Positions 53,442-62,422 of a stretch of DNA of 64,000 nt are shown here, piece by piece. This stretch comes from Odoribacter sp. (GTDB lineage: Bacteria > Bacteroidota > Bacteroidia > Bacteroidales > Muribaculaceae). Both the position numbers and the translations under genes were made by a program. The stretch covers positions 62,001 through 126,000 of the forward strand of contig JAMPHZ010000001.1 in assembly GCA_023663145.1 (NCBI GenBank). The letters are read 5' to 3'. The notes beneath the pieces are model-generated. The model had not been told where the DNA came from and did not search any database. It worked only from the letters and a program-made list of their open reading frames with translations. Numbering within the stretch: the first letter of the stretch is position 1; every line of letters starts with the position of its first letter.

Positions 53442-54998
53442 CTACATTGATTTGATCTTCATGATTTCTTCCTCAAATGTATCGCGATTTATCGCGCGGG
53501 CCTTTGTACGGTTGCGGTAAGCATATATGGTGTTGAGGCTATAATTCAGGACTTGAGCAATACGCGGGCTTTCTTCAATGCCGAGCCGCATGAATGCAAG
53601 TATCCTGAGGTCGGTGTTGAGCTGTTCTCCTTCTTTTAGGATTATACGGGAGTCCGGGCGTAACAATGCGTTGACCTGCTCGACGAAATTGGGATAAAGA
53701 TGCAGGAACGCGTTGTCAAAGACTTCATAGAAATCTTTACTCTGCTCCTCTACAAATTTGCCTGATTTTGTAAGTCGGTAAAGGTCATCGACTTTCCCGG
53801 CTGTAATTTTACGGTTGGCTATTTTACAGAATTGGTTTAGCTTATCCATATAGATGGAGCATAGATTCAAGAATTGACTTATATATACTTCCTTTATATG
53901 ATTGGCCTGCCTAAGTGTTGCTTCAAGCACTCTCAGGCGATGCATCTTGTGATTCAGTACTATCATGGTGATAACCAGTACTATAACCACTACAATCAGT
54001 ATGGCCAATATCATATATATAGTATGCCTTTTTGAATTAAGTTGTTCATTATACGCATGTTCGATGATTGGCAGGCTTCGTGATGACTCAATCATTCGCA
54101 AAGGAGCGCCGCATTCAACGGCATTGGAAAGAGCCTCTGTGAGGTAATAGTAGGAGCGGTCAACATCACCCTTTGAATACAGATGATTACCAAGCTCCTG
54201 CAGAGATGCTACCTCGCGTGTGGCCGCGCTGAGGTCGGCAAGCGCTGATTGTGCGAGATAATATGTATATGCGTTTTCATCGCCATGATCATTGGCCATT
54301 GAGGATAAGTGATGCGCGGCACGGGCACGCAGCGGGCTTGTGACAGGTGTGTTTTCCATCACATACTCAAGCAATGCACGCGACTTGCCGTTCTGACCGG
54401 TGAGGAAGTAGTACTCTCCAAGGTTGAATTTGTATTCCATAGACTCTTTCGGCAATACATCGAGCAGGCGACGCTGCAGTTCAAGAGCCTTGGAGTTATA
54501 TTGGCTGTGGAGCTGGTCTTCTCCGGCTGAAAAAGCAGCCATATAGCTGTACATCTGGCGGCCACTGTCATAATAGGTGGCGAGACGGTTGTTGTCAAGT
54601 CCTATCACATCGATTGAGTCATATATTTCGATTGCCGGAGAAAAGAAACCGCTAAGCGGTAGCAGTACTGCGGTTCCGAGGGCGAAAGGCAAGCGGTCTT
54701 TCACCTGCTCTGAATGGTACCCCAAAGAGAAGTAGTGCAAGGCTGAGTCGTTGTTGAAGCCGCTGTAGTGGTTGGCTATGTCAAATAACAGATGTTCATC
54801 AGGCTCTCTATGATTCATGGAGTCAATGAGTCGGTTGATGAGCGACTGCCGTCGATCGATGAAATGCTGTCTTTTAGCCAATGAGTCATCAAGTTCTACA
54901 AGTGAGCGGTGTGCGATATCACCGGTGATCTCAAGAGCTGCGTCCGCAGGAAAGATAGTTGCGGCTACGAGTAATATAAATATTAGAGATTTATACAT
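53442..54998 (-). CDS. TPR transcriptional regulator, DUF6377 type
   Basis: The protein has 518 residues: signal peptide (ILLVAATIFPADA), TPR-like helices (about 40-320), one strong membrane helix at about 329-350 (MILAILIVVVIVLVITMIVL), a cytosolic helical DUF6377 domain (VYISQFLNLCSIYMDKLNQF), and a C-terminal LuxR-like HTH (LRILAFMRLGIEESPRIAQVLNYSLNTIYAYRNR, quoted by ends LGIEESPRIAQVL and NTIYAYRNR). The protein would sense something in the periplasm and bind DNA in the cytosol, as in SusR-like regulators. It is coupled to mutL by TGATG. Confidence 0.88.
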   Translation of the reverse strand: MYKSLIFILLVAATIFPADAALEITGDIAHRSLVELDDSLAKRQHFIDRRQSLINRLIDSMNHREPDEHLLFDIANHYSGFNNDSALHYFSLGYHSEQVKDRLPFALGTAVLLPLSGFFSPAIEIYDSIDVIGLDNNRLATYYDSGRQMYSYMAAFSAGEDQLHSQYNSKALELQRRLLDVLPKESMEYKFNLGEYYFLTGQNGKSRALLEYVMENTPVTSPLRARAAHHLSSMANDHGDENAYTYYLAQSALADLSAATREVASLQELGNHLYSKGDVDRSYYYLTEALSNAVECGAPLRMIESSRSLPIIEHAYNEQLNSKRHTIYMILAILIVVVIVLVITMIVLNHKMHRLRVLEATLRQANHIKEVYISQFLNLCSIYMDKLNQFCKIANRKITAGKVDDLYRLTKSGKFVEEQSKDFYEVFDNAFLHLYPNFVEQVNALLRPDSRIILKEGEQLNTDLRILAFMRLGIEESPRIAQVLNYSLNTIYAYRNRTKARAINRDTFEEEIMKIKSM

Positions 54999-56908
54999 CA
55001 GTAGAATAGTTTGGCTATGGCATCGTTTTCAATGATGGTGAAAGTGCGGAGTCCGTCTGGCGTGTAAGCCGCATTGTCGTTGGCGAGGAACTGAGCTATC
55101 AAGGTATCGGTTTCTTCGTCGGTGAGATCGTCACCCGGCATTATGGCAGCGGCGCGGGCGAGAGCAATAGCAGCGGGCCGCAGTAGAGTTTCAGGAGAGT
55201 ATTCGCCGCTGTCGGCGAGTTCGGACGCGATTTTTGCAAGGGTTTCGACGTGGTGGCCTTTTACGGCCGGTACGGCATTTATGGCCCAGGTGCAGTCACC
55301 GAGGAATGAGATATCGAAACCGAGTTTTGTAAGGTCATCTGCCATTGATGACATGAGCGTGCTTTGGGTCGGTGTGAGGGTGATGCTTTCCGGAAATAAC
55401 AGTTTCTGCGAGTCTATGTTCTTGGTGGCGAGCGAAGACATGAATTTTTCAAACAGCACTGTGACGTGAGCGCGGTAACGGTCAATTATCATCAGTCCGT
55501 TACTCATGGGCATGGCGATATACTTGCGTTTTATGGTTATATAAGAAGAATGTATCTCAGGCACATTGATAAGAACATCTTCTCTGCTTTGTATATTCGG
55601 AATAGGCGTTGGCTGTTCTGGAATGTCACTGTTGGTCTTGGGTGACAGTAGCGGGTTGTCGCTGTGGGTGCGCCGGGAATTGAAATTATCATATAGTTTG
55701 TCCCAATCGCGAGGTACACCGGGCCGTGAGAAGTCAACAGTGCGGTGATGGGTTTCGACTGAGGCGCGTGTTGTATGAGTTTCTGATGATGGATCGTCGG
55801 AAAACGGATTATAGGAATCGTCTGTAGCGATAGGTGGCATAGTCGCATTGCTGTCAGGCAGGAAGATCGGTATCTCCGGAGTGTCTTCTGAATCAAAATC
55901 AATGGCTCCCGCAGCATTTATACGCCCGAGTGCTTGTTTTATTGCGGCTGTGAGGATCTGCCATATCGCTTGTTCGTTCTCGAACTTTATCTCATGTTTC
56001 TGGGGATGTATATTAACATCAATAGTGGATGGATCTACTTCAAGATTGATGAAATAGATAGGTTGCATGTCAGCGTTGATCAGCTCGCTATAGCAGCTTA
56101 CTACGGCTTTATGAAAATAAGGATGCCGCATGTTGCGCCCGTTGACAAAGAAATATTGCGGTGCTCCGCGGCGGCGTGCATGTCCGGGTAATCCTACAAA
56201 ACCGTTTATGCTCACCATCGGAGTCTCGGTTGAGACAGGTATGATCTGAGATCCGATTGCTTTACCCATCAAAGCTATGATGCGTTGCTTGAGGTTGCCG
56301 CGCATAAGCTTGTATTGGGTGGTTCCATTGTTTATGAGTGTGAACTCGACATTGGTATTTACTAAGGCAAGTCGCTCGAACTCATGTAAGATGTGGCTCA
56401 TTTCCACACTGTCTTTTTTGAGAAATTTGCGGCGAGCCGGCATGTGAAAAAACAAGTTTTTCACGCTGAGGTTGGTCCCCGGTGTGCATGCGCAGGCTTC
56501 TTGTGACACAAACTGGGACTCACTTAATTGAAGTCGTGTCCCTATTGACTGCTCACGTGTCATAGTACGCATGTCTATCTGAGCTACGGCGGCGATGGAA
56601 GGCAGAGCCTCGCCACGAAACCCCATGGTGTGCAGTGCATAAAGGTCATCGGCTTTGGTAATTTTACTGGTGGCGTGACGTTCGAATGCCATTCGTGCGT
56701 CAGATGGAGACATGCCCTTGCCATTATCAACTACCTGGATGAGTGTACGTCCGGCATCTTTAACGATTATCTCGACTGACGTAGCGCCGGCATCAATAGA
56801 ATTCTCGACCAACTCCTTTATTACTGATGCCGGGCGCTGGATTACTTCGCCGGCCGCGATTTGGTTGGCTACAGAGTCGGGGAGCAGTTTTATGATGTCG
56901 CAGTTCAT
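54998..56908 (-). CDS. mutL: DNA mismatch repair protein MutL
   Basis: The protein has 636 residues. GHKL ATPase motifs: ENSIDAG (35-41), DNGKGM (61-66), GFRGEALPSIAAV (96-108) and GTNLSVKNLFFHMPARRKFL (144-163). A linker of about 340-440 precedes the dimerisation domain. The C-terminal endonuclease motif (DQHAxxExxxxE in most non-E. coli MutLs) reads DRYRAHVTVLFE (476-487), so the metal-binding residues are mostly replaced. Coupled to the DUF6377 regulator downstream. Confidence 0.95.
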   Translation of the reverse strand: MNCDIIKLLPDSVANQIAAGEVIQRPASVIKELVENSIDAGATSVEIIVKDAGRTLIQVVDNGKGMSPSDARMAFERHATSKITKADDLYALHTMGFRGEALPSIAAVAQIDMRTMTREQSIGTRLQLSESQFVSQEACACTPGTNLSVKNLFFHMPARRKFLKKDSVEMSHILHEFERLALVNTNVEFTLINNGTTQYKLMRGNLKQRIIALMGKAIGSQIIPVSTETPMVSINGFVGLPGHARRRGAPQYFFVNGRNMRHPYFHKAVVSCYSELINADMQPIYFINLEVDPSTIDVNIHPQKHEIKFENEQAIWQILTAAIKQALGRINAAGAIDFDSEDTPEIPIFLPDSNATMPPIATDDSYNPFSDDPSSETHTTRASVETHHRTVDFSRPGVPRDWDKLYDNFNSRRTHSDNPLLSPKTNSDIPEQPTPIPNIQSREDVLINVPEIHSSYITIKRKYIAMPMSNGLMIIDRYRAHVTVLFEKFMSSLATKNIDSQKLLFPESITLTPTQSTLMSSMADDLTKLGFDISFLGDCTWAINAVPAVKGHHVETLAKIASELADSGEYSPETLLRPAAIALARAAAIMPGDDLTDEETDTLIAQFLANDNAAYTPDGLRTFTIIENDAIAKLFY

Positions 56909-56922
56909 TTGATAAAGTATAA

Positions 56923-56963
56923 CGCCGGCACTACCCGGAGGAGATTGTCGGATGGTGCCGGTG
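56923..56963 (-). terminator. Possible terminator of the metal operon
   Basis: CCGGCAC (56925-56931) and GTGCCGG (56955-56961) with flanking pairs make a stem of about 7-11 bp around a long loop, 14 bases after the lipoprotein stop at 56977. The minus-strand tail is T-rich (TTATACTTTATC) without a clean run. It separates the metal operon from mutL. Confidence 0.45.
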
Positions 56964-56976
56964 AAAATGATGGTGT

Positions 56977-57510
56977 TTATTCAGTTATACCGTATGATGA
57001 AGTGTTGATATAGTAACCTACGGTTAGGGTTGAGTCGCCGCCGGCGGCAATCTGTCGGTTGAGGCTGTCAAGTTGGGCAGCAGCTGAAGTGGCCGCATTT
57101 GCGGTGCAGCAGTCGGCACTTTCGGCCTGTGCGGCTGCACGTTCTTCAAGATCTGCTACGGTTGCTTTGATAGGGGTTACAATGCCATATACTGTCATGT
57201 TTTTACCTTTGCTATCAGGCGCGAATACGCCGCCCTCGAGAGTAGTGTCAGCAATGCAGATCAGGAATGACGCTGTGTCAGTGCCCTGAAGAAAGGCCTT
57301 GTTACCGCAGCGGCTGCAGATGTGGGAGCATGTTCCTGTTACAGTTATAGTGTCGCCTTCCCGGGCTTGTAGGTCTGCGAGAACATCATCGACACTGAGG
57401 ATTTCTATTTCAGTTGTTTCTGCTACTTCGGCTTCTGTTTTGCCGGAGTTAGAACAGGCAGCCATTGAGGCGGTGAGCAAGCCTGTGATTAATAGATTGC
57501 GAATTTTCAT
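56977..57510 (-). CDS. Lipoprotein with Cys motif, metal operon
   Basis: The protein has 177 residues with lipobox SMAAC (Cys19). A compact beta domain of OB-fold flavour (DTITVTGTCSHICSRCGNKAF, quoted in part as GTCSHICSRCGNKAF) carries a CSHICSRC cluster, then FLICIADTTLEGG and GKNMTVYGIVTPIKA. A helix rich in Ala with another CC (SADCCTANAA) follows. The Cys/His cluster probably binds a metal ion. Third gene, 17 bases after the HMA-domain gene. Family not recognised by name. Confidence 0.75.
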   Translation of the reverse strand: MKIRNLLITGLLTASMAACSNSGKTEAEVAETTEIEILSVDDVLADLQAREGDTITVTGTCSHICSRCGNKAFLQGTDTASFLICIADTTLEGGVFAPDSKGKNMTVYGIVTPIKATVADLEERAAAQAESADCCTANAATSAAAQLDSLNRQIAAGGDSTLTVGYYINTSSYGITE

Positions 57511-57527
57511 TTTATATAAATCTTAAA

Positions 57528-57854
57528 TTATTGACGTGTTTCTGAGTTAGCCTGTGTATCTGATTCAGAACCGGTTTCTGTGGCGGTATATCCTATCTTC
57601 TTGAATGCGGATATGAGGGTCTGCGGATTTGTTTTTGTGGGATTATAAGTGATTGTAACAGTTTGTGCCTTGAGGTTGGTGACAATTTCTGTCACACCTT
57701 TTTCAAAGCGTATGTTCGTTTTTATTTTGTTTTCGCAGTTCTGGCATGACATCGGGGGGGTGACTGTGAATATGACAGTTGCGGTCTCACCTTTGGCATA
57801 GCATGCGAAAACTATTGCTAAAACAAAAAGGAGTGAGGTAATGATTCTTTTCAT
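57528..57854 (-). CDS. Periplasmic heavy-metal-associated (HMA) domain protein
   Basis: The protein has 108 residues with a signal peptide (SLLFVLAIVFACYA). HMA domain: TPPMSCQNCENKIKTNI with metal-binding Cys37 and Cys40, then GVTEIVTNLKAQTVTITYNP and ALISAFKKIGYTA-like end (LISAFKKIGYTA). It is a copper- or mercury-type metallochaperone fold, but exported. It lies 30 bases after the TonB receptor gene. A Gln/Ser/Thr tail ends it. Confidence 0.9.
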   Translation of the reverse strand: MKRIITSLLFVLAIVFACYAKGETATVIFTVTPPMSCQNCENKIKTNIRFEKGVTEIVTNLKAQTVTITYNPTKTNPQTLISAFKKIGYTATETGSESDTQANSETRQ

Positions 57855-57884
57855 AAATATAAATATTTTGTCTTGATTACTTTA

Positions 57885-59897
57885 TTAAAGGTATTTTGTG
57901 AAGTTATATCGGAAACCTACATAAAACATGGCTCCTTGTAACGGTCCGTATACCATAGTCGCATCAAAATTGGTTCCCCATGGATCCTCGGCCCCGATTA
58001 CGGGGTTCTTCTGACGGAAATTTGTAAGATTTTCACCGCCTATGTATATTGACCAATGCCTGAAATTGCGTGTAAGTTGGGCGCTTAGCTGAGTGAATGT
58101 ATTAAACCGCTGAGGCCACGACAGATCGCCACTGACAGTCTTGTAAGGTGTGGGAAAACGGCCGGAGCCATTTATCGCAAGTGTGACATCCGCCTGCCAA
58201 AGCCCCATGTCGGGGGTATAACTTACGGTTATCAAACCCTTGTGGCGTGATATGAGTGGTTTGTTAACGAGTCCATTGCCAAGGTCATATTTCACATCTG
58301 TGAAACGCCATGCTGCGGTTAGACTTACATCATTTATTGGTGATGTGGTTACTTCTATTTGCAATGCATGGGAGAATGAAGTACGGCCTGATGAATAAAT
58401 TATCGCTTTATGCGGATCACTGTCAAGATCTACGATTAACTGCTTTGTGAAGTATGTGTAATAATATTCAGCGGAAAAGTCAAGGCGACGGCCACCGGGG
58501 GAGAATGACAAATTTATGCCGCCACCGGCATTCCATGCTGATTCCATGTCAAGATTTCTGTCGATAATGAGCTCCCTGGCCGATGCCATAAGATAAGAAT
58601 ATTCTGCCAATGGATGAGGGGCGCGGTGGCCTCTTCCTGCTGACCCGTGCAGGCTGAAGATATCACTTGGATTCCACCTTACATGCATGCGTGGAGTAAG
58701 CAGCCATCCGTATCTGTTGTGGCGGTCAACGCGCATCCCTGCCATAGCCACAAGTCTGTCTCCGATATTTAATGTGTATTGACCGTAGGCGCCTGCTGAT
58801 GCGTCAGTCCGATTATAGTTCAGGATAGAAGTCGATATTACGGGATTCAGTAGTGTCGTGTAGTCGAATCGGTCTATATTGGTACTTAATCCGGTGGATA
58901 GTGCATGCAGGTCACCCCATCTGCGTTCGTACATCAGCGACGCATAGCCTTCCCATTGAGAAATATCGCAAATACGCTTGCCGTAACGCTGATTCTGGTC
59001 ATGATATGAGCCGGATAATATCAGCGCGACATTACCGTCATTATCGTGGTCATAGATATAGGCGTTTTTTGTGAATAATTCGGCGCGTCTGCCGTCTATA
59101 TTGAGAAGGTAGGGGGTATGAGTGGTGGCATGATGACCGATCTGCCCACCACGACGCCATTCTCCAAGAAACTTTGCGGCTCCTTGGAATACGTAGTCTG
59201 TACCGAGTCGGATCCAGCGGTTCATGACGGATATCTGCCTTGTTTTAGGCATGTCAGCAAAGCCATCATCATTGCCGTCGTGGGTTGAGAATGCATTTTC
59301 AGCATGTACAAGTAATCCGCCGCTCCAATTTTTGCCGAAGTGTAGATTCCCGTCAAAGTTGACTTCAAGTTTATTCATGCTGTCATAATACATGTTCACA
59401 TTGAGTTGCGGATCGTTCTGTGGCTTTTTGAGTTCAACATTAATTTGTCCGGTTACGGATTCATAACCGTTTTTTACGGAAGATGCGCCTTTTGATACCT
59501 GTATTGATTGCATCCATGGTCCGGCGATGTAGCCTAACGCATATGGTGTGGCCACACCGCGCCCGGCAGGTATGTTTTCGGTGAGCATCTGTACGTATGA
59601 TCCTGAAAGGCCAAGCAACTTGATTTGGCGGGCACCGGTCGCAGCATCACTGTAGCTTACGTCAACTGACGGATTGGTTGTGAAGCTTTCTCCGAGGTTG
59701 CAGCAGGCAGCACGCTTTAATTCGCCGGACGTAATTACAGTAGTGTTGGTTGCGCTGTTAAGTTTCTTAATGGTACTGCGTGATGTTACCACGATACCCT
59801 CAAGTTCAGTGGGTGTATCGATTGAGTCGGATATTTCTTCAATGGCAGCTGAAGCTAAAGGTACCGCTAATATGGAAACTGTTAAAAACCTAAACAT
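57885..59897 (-). CDS. TonB-dependent receptor, likely for a heavy-metal complex
   Basis: The protein has 670 residues. Signal peptide (VSILAVPLASA), plug with LEGIVVTSRS, the paired Cys motif RAACCNLGESF (Cys65, Cys66), IKLLGLSGSYVQMLTENIP and SVKNGYESVTGQINVELKKP, then a barrel ending FYVGFRYNFTKYL. The Cys pair with an HMA protein and a Cys-rich lipoprotein directly downstream argues for copper or a similar thiophilic metal, free or in a chelate. First gene of a three-gene operon. Confidence 0.9.
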   Translation of the reverse strand: MFRFLTVSILAVPLASAAIEEISDSIDTPTELEGIVVTSRSTIKKLNSATNTTVITSGELKRAACCNLGESFTTNPSVDVSYSDAATGARQIKLLGLSGSYVQMLTENIPAGRGVATPYALGYIAGPWMQSIQVSKGASSVKNGYESVTGQINVELKKPQNDPQLNVNMYYDSMNKLEVNFDGNLHFGKNWSGGLLVHAENAFSTHDGNDDGFADMPKTRQISVMNRWIRLGTDYVFQGAAKFLGEWRRGGQIGHHATTHTPYLLNIDGRRAELFTKNAYIYDHDNDGNVALILSGSYHDQNQRYGKRICDISQWEGYASLMYERRWGDLHALSTGLSTNIDRFDYTTLLNPVISTSILNYNRTDASAGAYGQYTLNIGDRLVAMAGMRVDRHNRYGWLLTPRMHVRWNPSDIFSLHGSAGRGHRAPHPLAEYSYLMASARELIIDRNLDMESAWNAGGGINLSFSPGGRRLDFSAEYYYTYFTKQLIVDLDSDPHKAIIYSSGRTSFSHALQIEVTTSPINDVSLTAAWRFTDVKYDLGNGLVNKPLISRHKGLITVSYTPDMGLWQADVTLAINGSGRFPTPYKTVSGDLSWPQRFNTFTQLSAQLTRNFRHWSIYIGGENLTNFRQKNPVIGAEDPWGTNFDATMVYGPLQGAMFYVGFRYNFTKYL

Positions 59898-59905
59898 ATC
59901 AACGG

Positions 59906-59913
59906 CAAAATTA
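59906..59913 (-). promoter_or_regulatory. -7 promoter box for the metal operon
   Basis: Minus-strand TAATTTTG, 8 bases before the ATG at 59897, so the leader would be almost nil. It matches TAnnTTTG; no clear -33. Confidence 0.5.
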
Positions 59914-59979
59914 CGAATATTTACGGTAATGAATTGGTATAAAAAGGCAAAAAATACTTAAAATGGGTCGGCTATATCT

Positions 59980-60597
59980 TTATTCATAAGGGCGACGGTC
60001 TACAATAGAACGGCCAAGTGTGAGTTCGTCAGTGTATTCAAGTTCATTTCCCACTGCTACACCGCGGGCCAGTCTGGTCACTTTAAGATCTTTTCTGCCG
60101 CAGTCGATTAACCGGCGGTTGATGTAGTAGCCTGTGGTGTCACCTTCCATCGTAGGGCTTAGAGCAAGGATTATTTCTTTTACTTCCGGCATAGCTGCCC
60201 GTGCAATAAGAGATGCTATCTCAATATCAGAAGGCCCGATACCGTCAATAGGTGATATTAACCCCCCGAGCACGTGGTATAACCCGCGGAATGTGGCGGT
60301 GCGTTCGACACACACTACGTCTTTTACGTTCTCTACTACGCATAGTGTTGAAGCATCACGACTATGATTGGAACAGATGTCGCATACATCGTTTTCCGAG
60401 ATGTTATGGCACACACTGCAGTATTTTATGCCTTGTCTCATGGCAATCAGTGCGTTTCCGAGTGATACGGCTTCATTCTCGTCGCGTCGTAGCATGTATA
60501 ATGCGAGCCTGAGCGCAGTTTTGCGGCCTATACCGGGTAACCGGGATAGCTCAGTAACTGCATTTTCAAGTAATGTTGATGAAAATTCCTGTTCCAT
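59980..60597 (-). CDS. recR: Recombination protein RecR
   Basis: The protein has 205 residues: helix-hairpin-helix LPGIGRKTALRLALYML, zinc knuckle Cys60-Cys63-Cys72-Cys75 (CSVC ... CDIC), and Toprim domain LCVVENVKDVVCVERTATFRGLYHVLGGL (quoted by ends LCVVENVKD and LYHVLGG). With RecO and RecF it loads RecA at gaps. TAATG overlap with the upstream secreted-protein gene. Confidence 0.96.
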   Translation of the reverse strand: MEQEFSSTLLENAVTELSRLPGIGRKTALRLALYMLRRDENEAVSLGNALIAMRQGIKYCSVCHNISENDVCDICSNHSRDASTLCVVENVKDVVCVERTATFRGLYHVLGGLISPIDGIGPSDIEIASLIARAAMPEVKEIILALSPTMEGDTTGYYINRRLIDCGRKDLKVTRLARGVAVGNELEYTDELTLGRSIVDRRPYE

Positions 60598-61514
60598 TAT
60601 GGTTTAACACGTGAAAAGCGCATTGAGGCTTTCCAATAAGGGAAATTTAATGTTAGTAGTGATTCGGTCATGACGGCGTCGTTCTGCGACGGTATTGCGA
60701 TGCCATCGGGGTCAAACCATTGCAGATCATACAACCCGGGAAAAACGGCACGCGTGAGCCTCCCTTTGATGCGCAATGGTTGCCATCGGTTGTCATCGCT
60801 GCCGCCAAGGTATATAATGTCGTAGCCACCGGTACCGTTGGCAATTGTGGCGAGGCTATAGTAACCACCGATTGAGGCCCGTTGAGGGTCGGTGTGCCGG
60901 TCATAGTATTGCCAGAATCCCTCGGTTGCGTTCTCGGATGTGTCAAGATAGGCTGCCAGATCTTCGACTGACTCAAACCTGCACCATTGGGGTATGTTAC
61001 CGTCGGTGATGTCCAAACGGTTAAGCTGCACATTCCTGATGCCCGATATCTGCACGGTAATATGTGTGTCTGTTTCTCCACAAAATGGCACTTCCACTGT
61101 TGCGGCTGCCCTTGTGCAGCCAACCATTATTACAGCACCGCTGCGTCGGGCGAAATCAAGTTTTAATGATATTCCAGAAGTGACAGGGTCATCTGGCACG
61201 CGCACATTGTTGGTATTTATAACCTCACGGTCATTGTGTTTATATCCGGTTGTAAGATCCACGGAGTTATCCCATGTCTCGCGGGCTCCTGACCCATTGT
61301 ATTCAAAGCGTGCGAAGTGATATCCTGCGCTGTCAGGATGCTGCCAACGAATTTCTGCGACTGATGTTCCTCGACTTGGCGGTTTCACGCGCAGATGGTA
61401 CGTAATGGTTTCGGCAGGTAAGGCAAGGGTAGTGTCGGCGACTGTCTCCATTGTGGCTGCACTTGTTGTAAAACATGCTGAGATGCACAGAGGCAGGATT
61501 AACGCGTATTTCAT
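60597..61514 (-). CDS. Secreted protein of unknown function
   Basis: The protein has 305 residues from ATG 61514 (MKYALILPLC), which overlaps the miaA stop by ATGA. Signal peptide CISACFTTSAA. The rest is beta-rich: TYHLRVKPPSRGTSVAEIRW, YHFARFEYNGSGARETWDNS, SLATIANGTGGYDIIYLGGS. It looks like a lectin-like or glycan-binding sandwich, but no family is recognised. Its position between miaA and recR is stable in form (coupled on both sides) though the function is unrelated. Confidence 0.75.
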   Translation of the reverse strand: MKYALILPLCISACFTTSAATMETVADTTLALPAETITYHLRVKPPSRGTSVAEIRWQHPDSAGYHFARFEYNGSGARETWDNSVDLTTGYKHNDREVINTNNVRVPDDPVTSGISLKLDFARRSGAVIMVGCTRAAATVEVPFCGETDTHITVQISGIRNVQLNRLDITDGNIPQWCRFESVEDLAAYLDTSENATEGFWQYYDRHTDPQRASIGGYYSLATIANGTGGYDIIYLGGSDDNRWQPLRIKGRLTRAVFPGLYDLQWFDPDGIAIPSQNDAVMTESLLTLNFPYWKASMRFSRVKP

Positions 61515-62422
61515 GACACTAATGATTCGACGCATTTGCAAAATTCCTGAGGGTCTACATCATATGGTATGTAGTTGAGCGTAAATCCACGTCGTTCCAT
61601 GCCCCGGAACCATGTCATCTGCCTTTTTGCAAACTGATGGATCGCTATCTCAAGATCGTTGACCATAGATTGATAGTCACGCTTGCCTATAAGATACTCG
61701 GTGATGAATTTATATTCAAGGCCATAATAAATAAGATCGTCGGGACGGATACCACTGTCGAGTAGCTTTTTGACCTCATCGATCATACCGTGCTCAAGGC
61801 GGTTGTGCAGACGGGCTGTTATACGTTCCCGGCGTTGCTGTCGGGGGATGTCAATACACACAATTACAGCACCTTCAACCGGATGTGGCACGGCATTTAC
61901 GGCTTCATCAGGATGCTCCCGGTAATATTCAGCAATCTCAATGGCTCTGATGGCCCGTTGTGCAGTGTCAATGTCAGTGCGGTTGTGCAATGATTTCATA
62001 TTGGCGAGAATTGCGGTTAATTCCTCAAGGTCTTTGTCGCCAAGCCTTTGGCGCAGTTCGGGGTTTTCAGGCACTTGAGGCAGACGGAGTCCATTGAGTA
62101 GCGCTTCGACATACATTCCTGTGCCTCCGGCGATGATTGGCAGTTTCCCTCTTGAACGGATTGCGTCGATTGCAATATTGGCATCATGAAGGAATCTGAA
62201 CAGGTTGTATTTGTCACCTGCCGGAGCAACGTCGATAAGGTGCACCGGCACATCGCCATATTCTTCTATGTCTTTGCCGGTGCCTATGTCCATACCGGTG
62301 TAAACCTGCCGCGAATCGGCACTTATGATTTCGCCGCCGAAGTGGCGTGCGGCAGCCACAGCAAGTGTTGTCTTGCCGCTGGCTGTTGGTCCGGTAATTA
62401 TGAGCATGGGGCATTCCATCAT
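61511..62422 (-). CDS. miaA: tRNA dimethylallyltransferase
   Basis: It adds dimethylallyl to A37 of tRNAs reading UNN codons, using DMAPP from the IspH pathway. The protein has 303 residues from ATG 62422 (ATGA with the upstream gene). P-loop GPTASGKT (10-17), ISADSRQVYTGMDIGTGK, IAGGTGMYVEALLNGL and RRERITARLHNRLEHGMIDE near 200. Normal length. Confidence 0.95.
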   Translation of the reverse strand: MMECPMLIITGPTASGKTTLAVAAARHFGGEIISADSRQVYTGMDIGTGKDIEEYGDVPVHLIDVAPAGDKYNLFRFLHDANIAIDAIRSRGKLPIIAGGTGMYVEALLNGLRLPQVPENPELRQRLGDKDLEELTAILANMKSLHNRTDIDTAQRAIRAIEIAEYYREHPDEAVNAVPHPVEGAVIVCIDIPRQQRRERITARLHNRLEHGMIDEVKKLLDSGIRPDDLIYYGLEYKFITEYLIGKRDYQSMVNDLEIAIHQFAKRQMTWFRGMERRGFTLNYIPYDVDPQEFCKCVESLVS

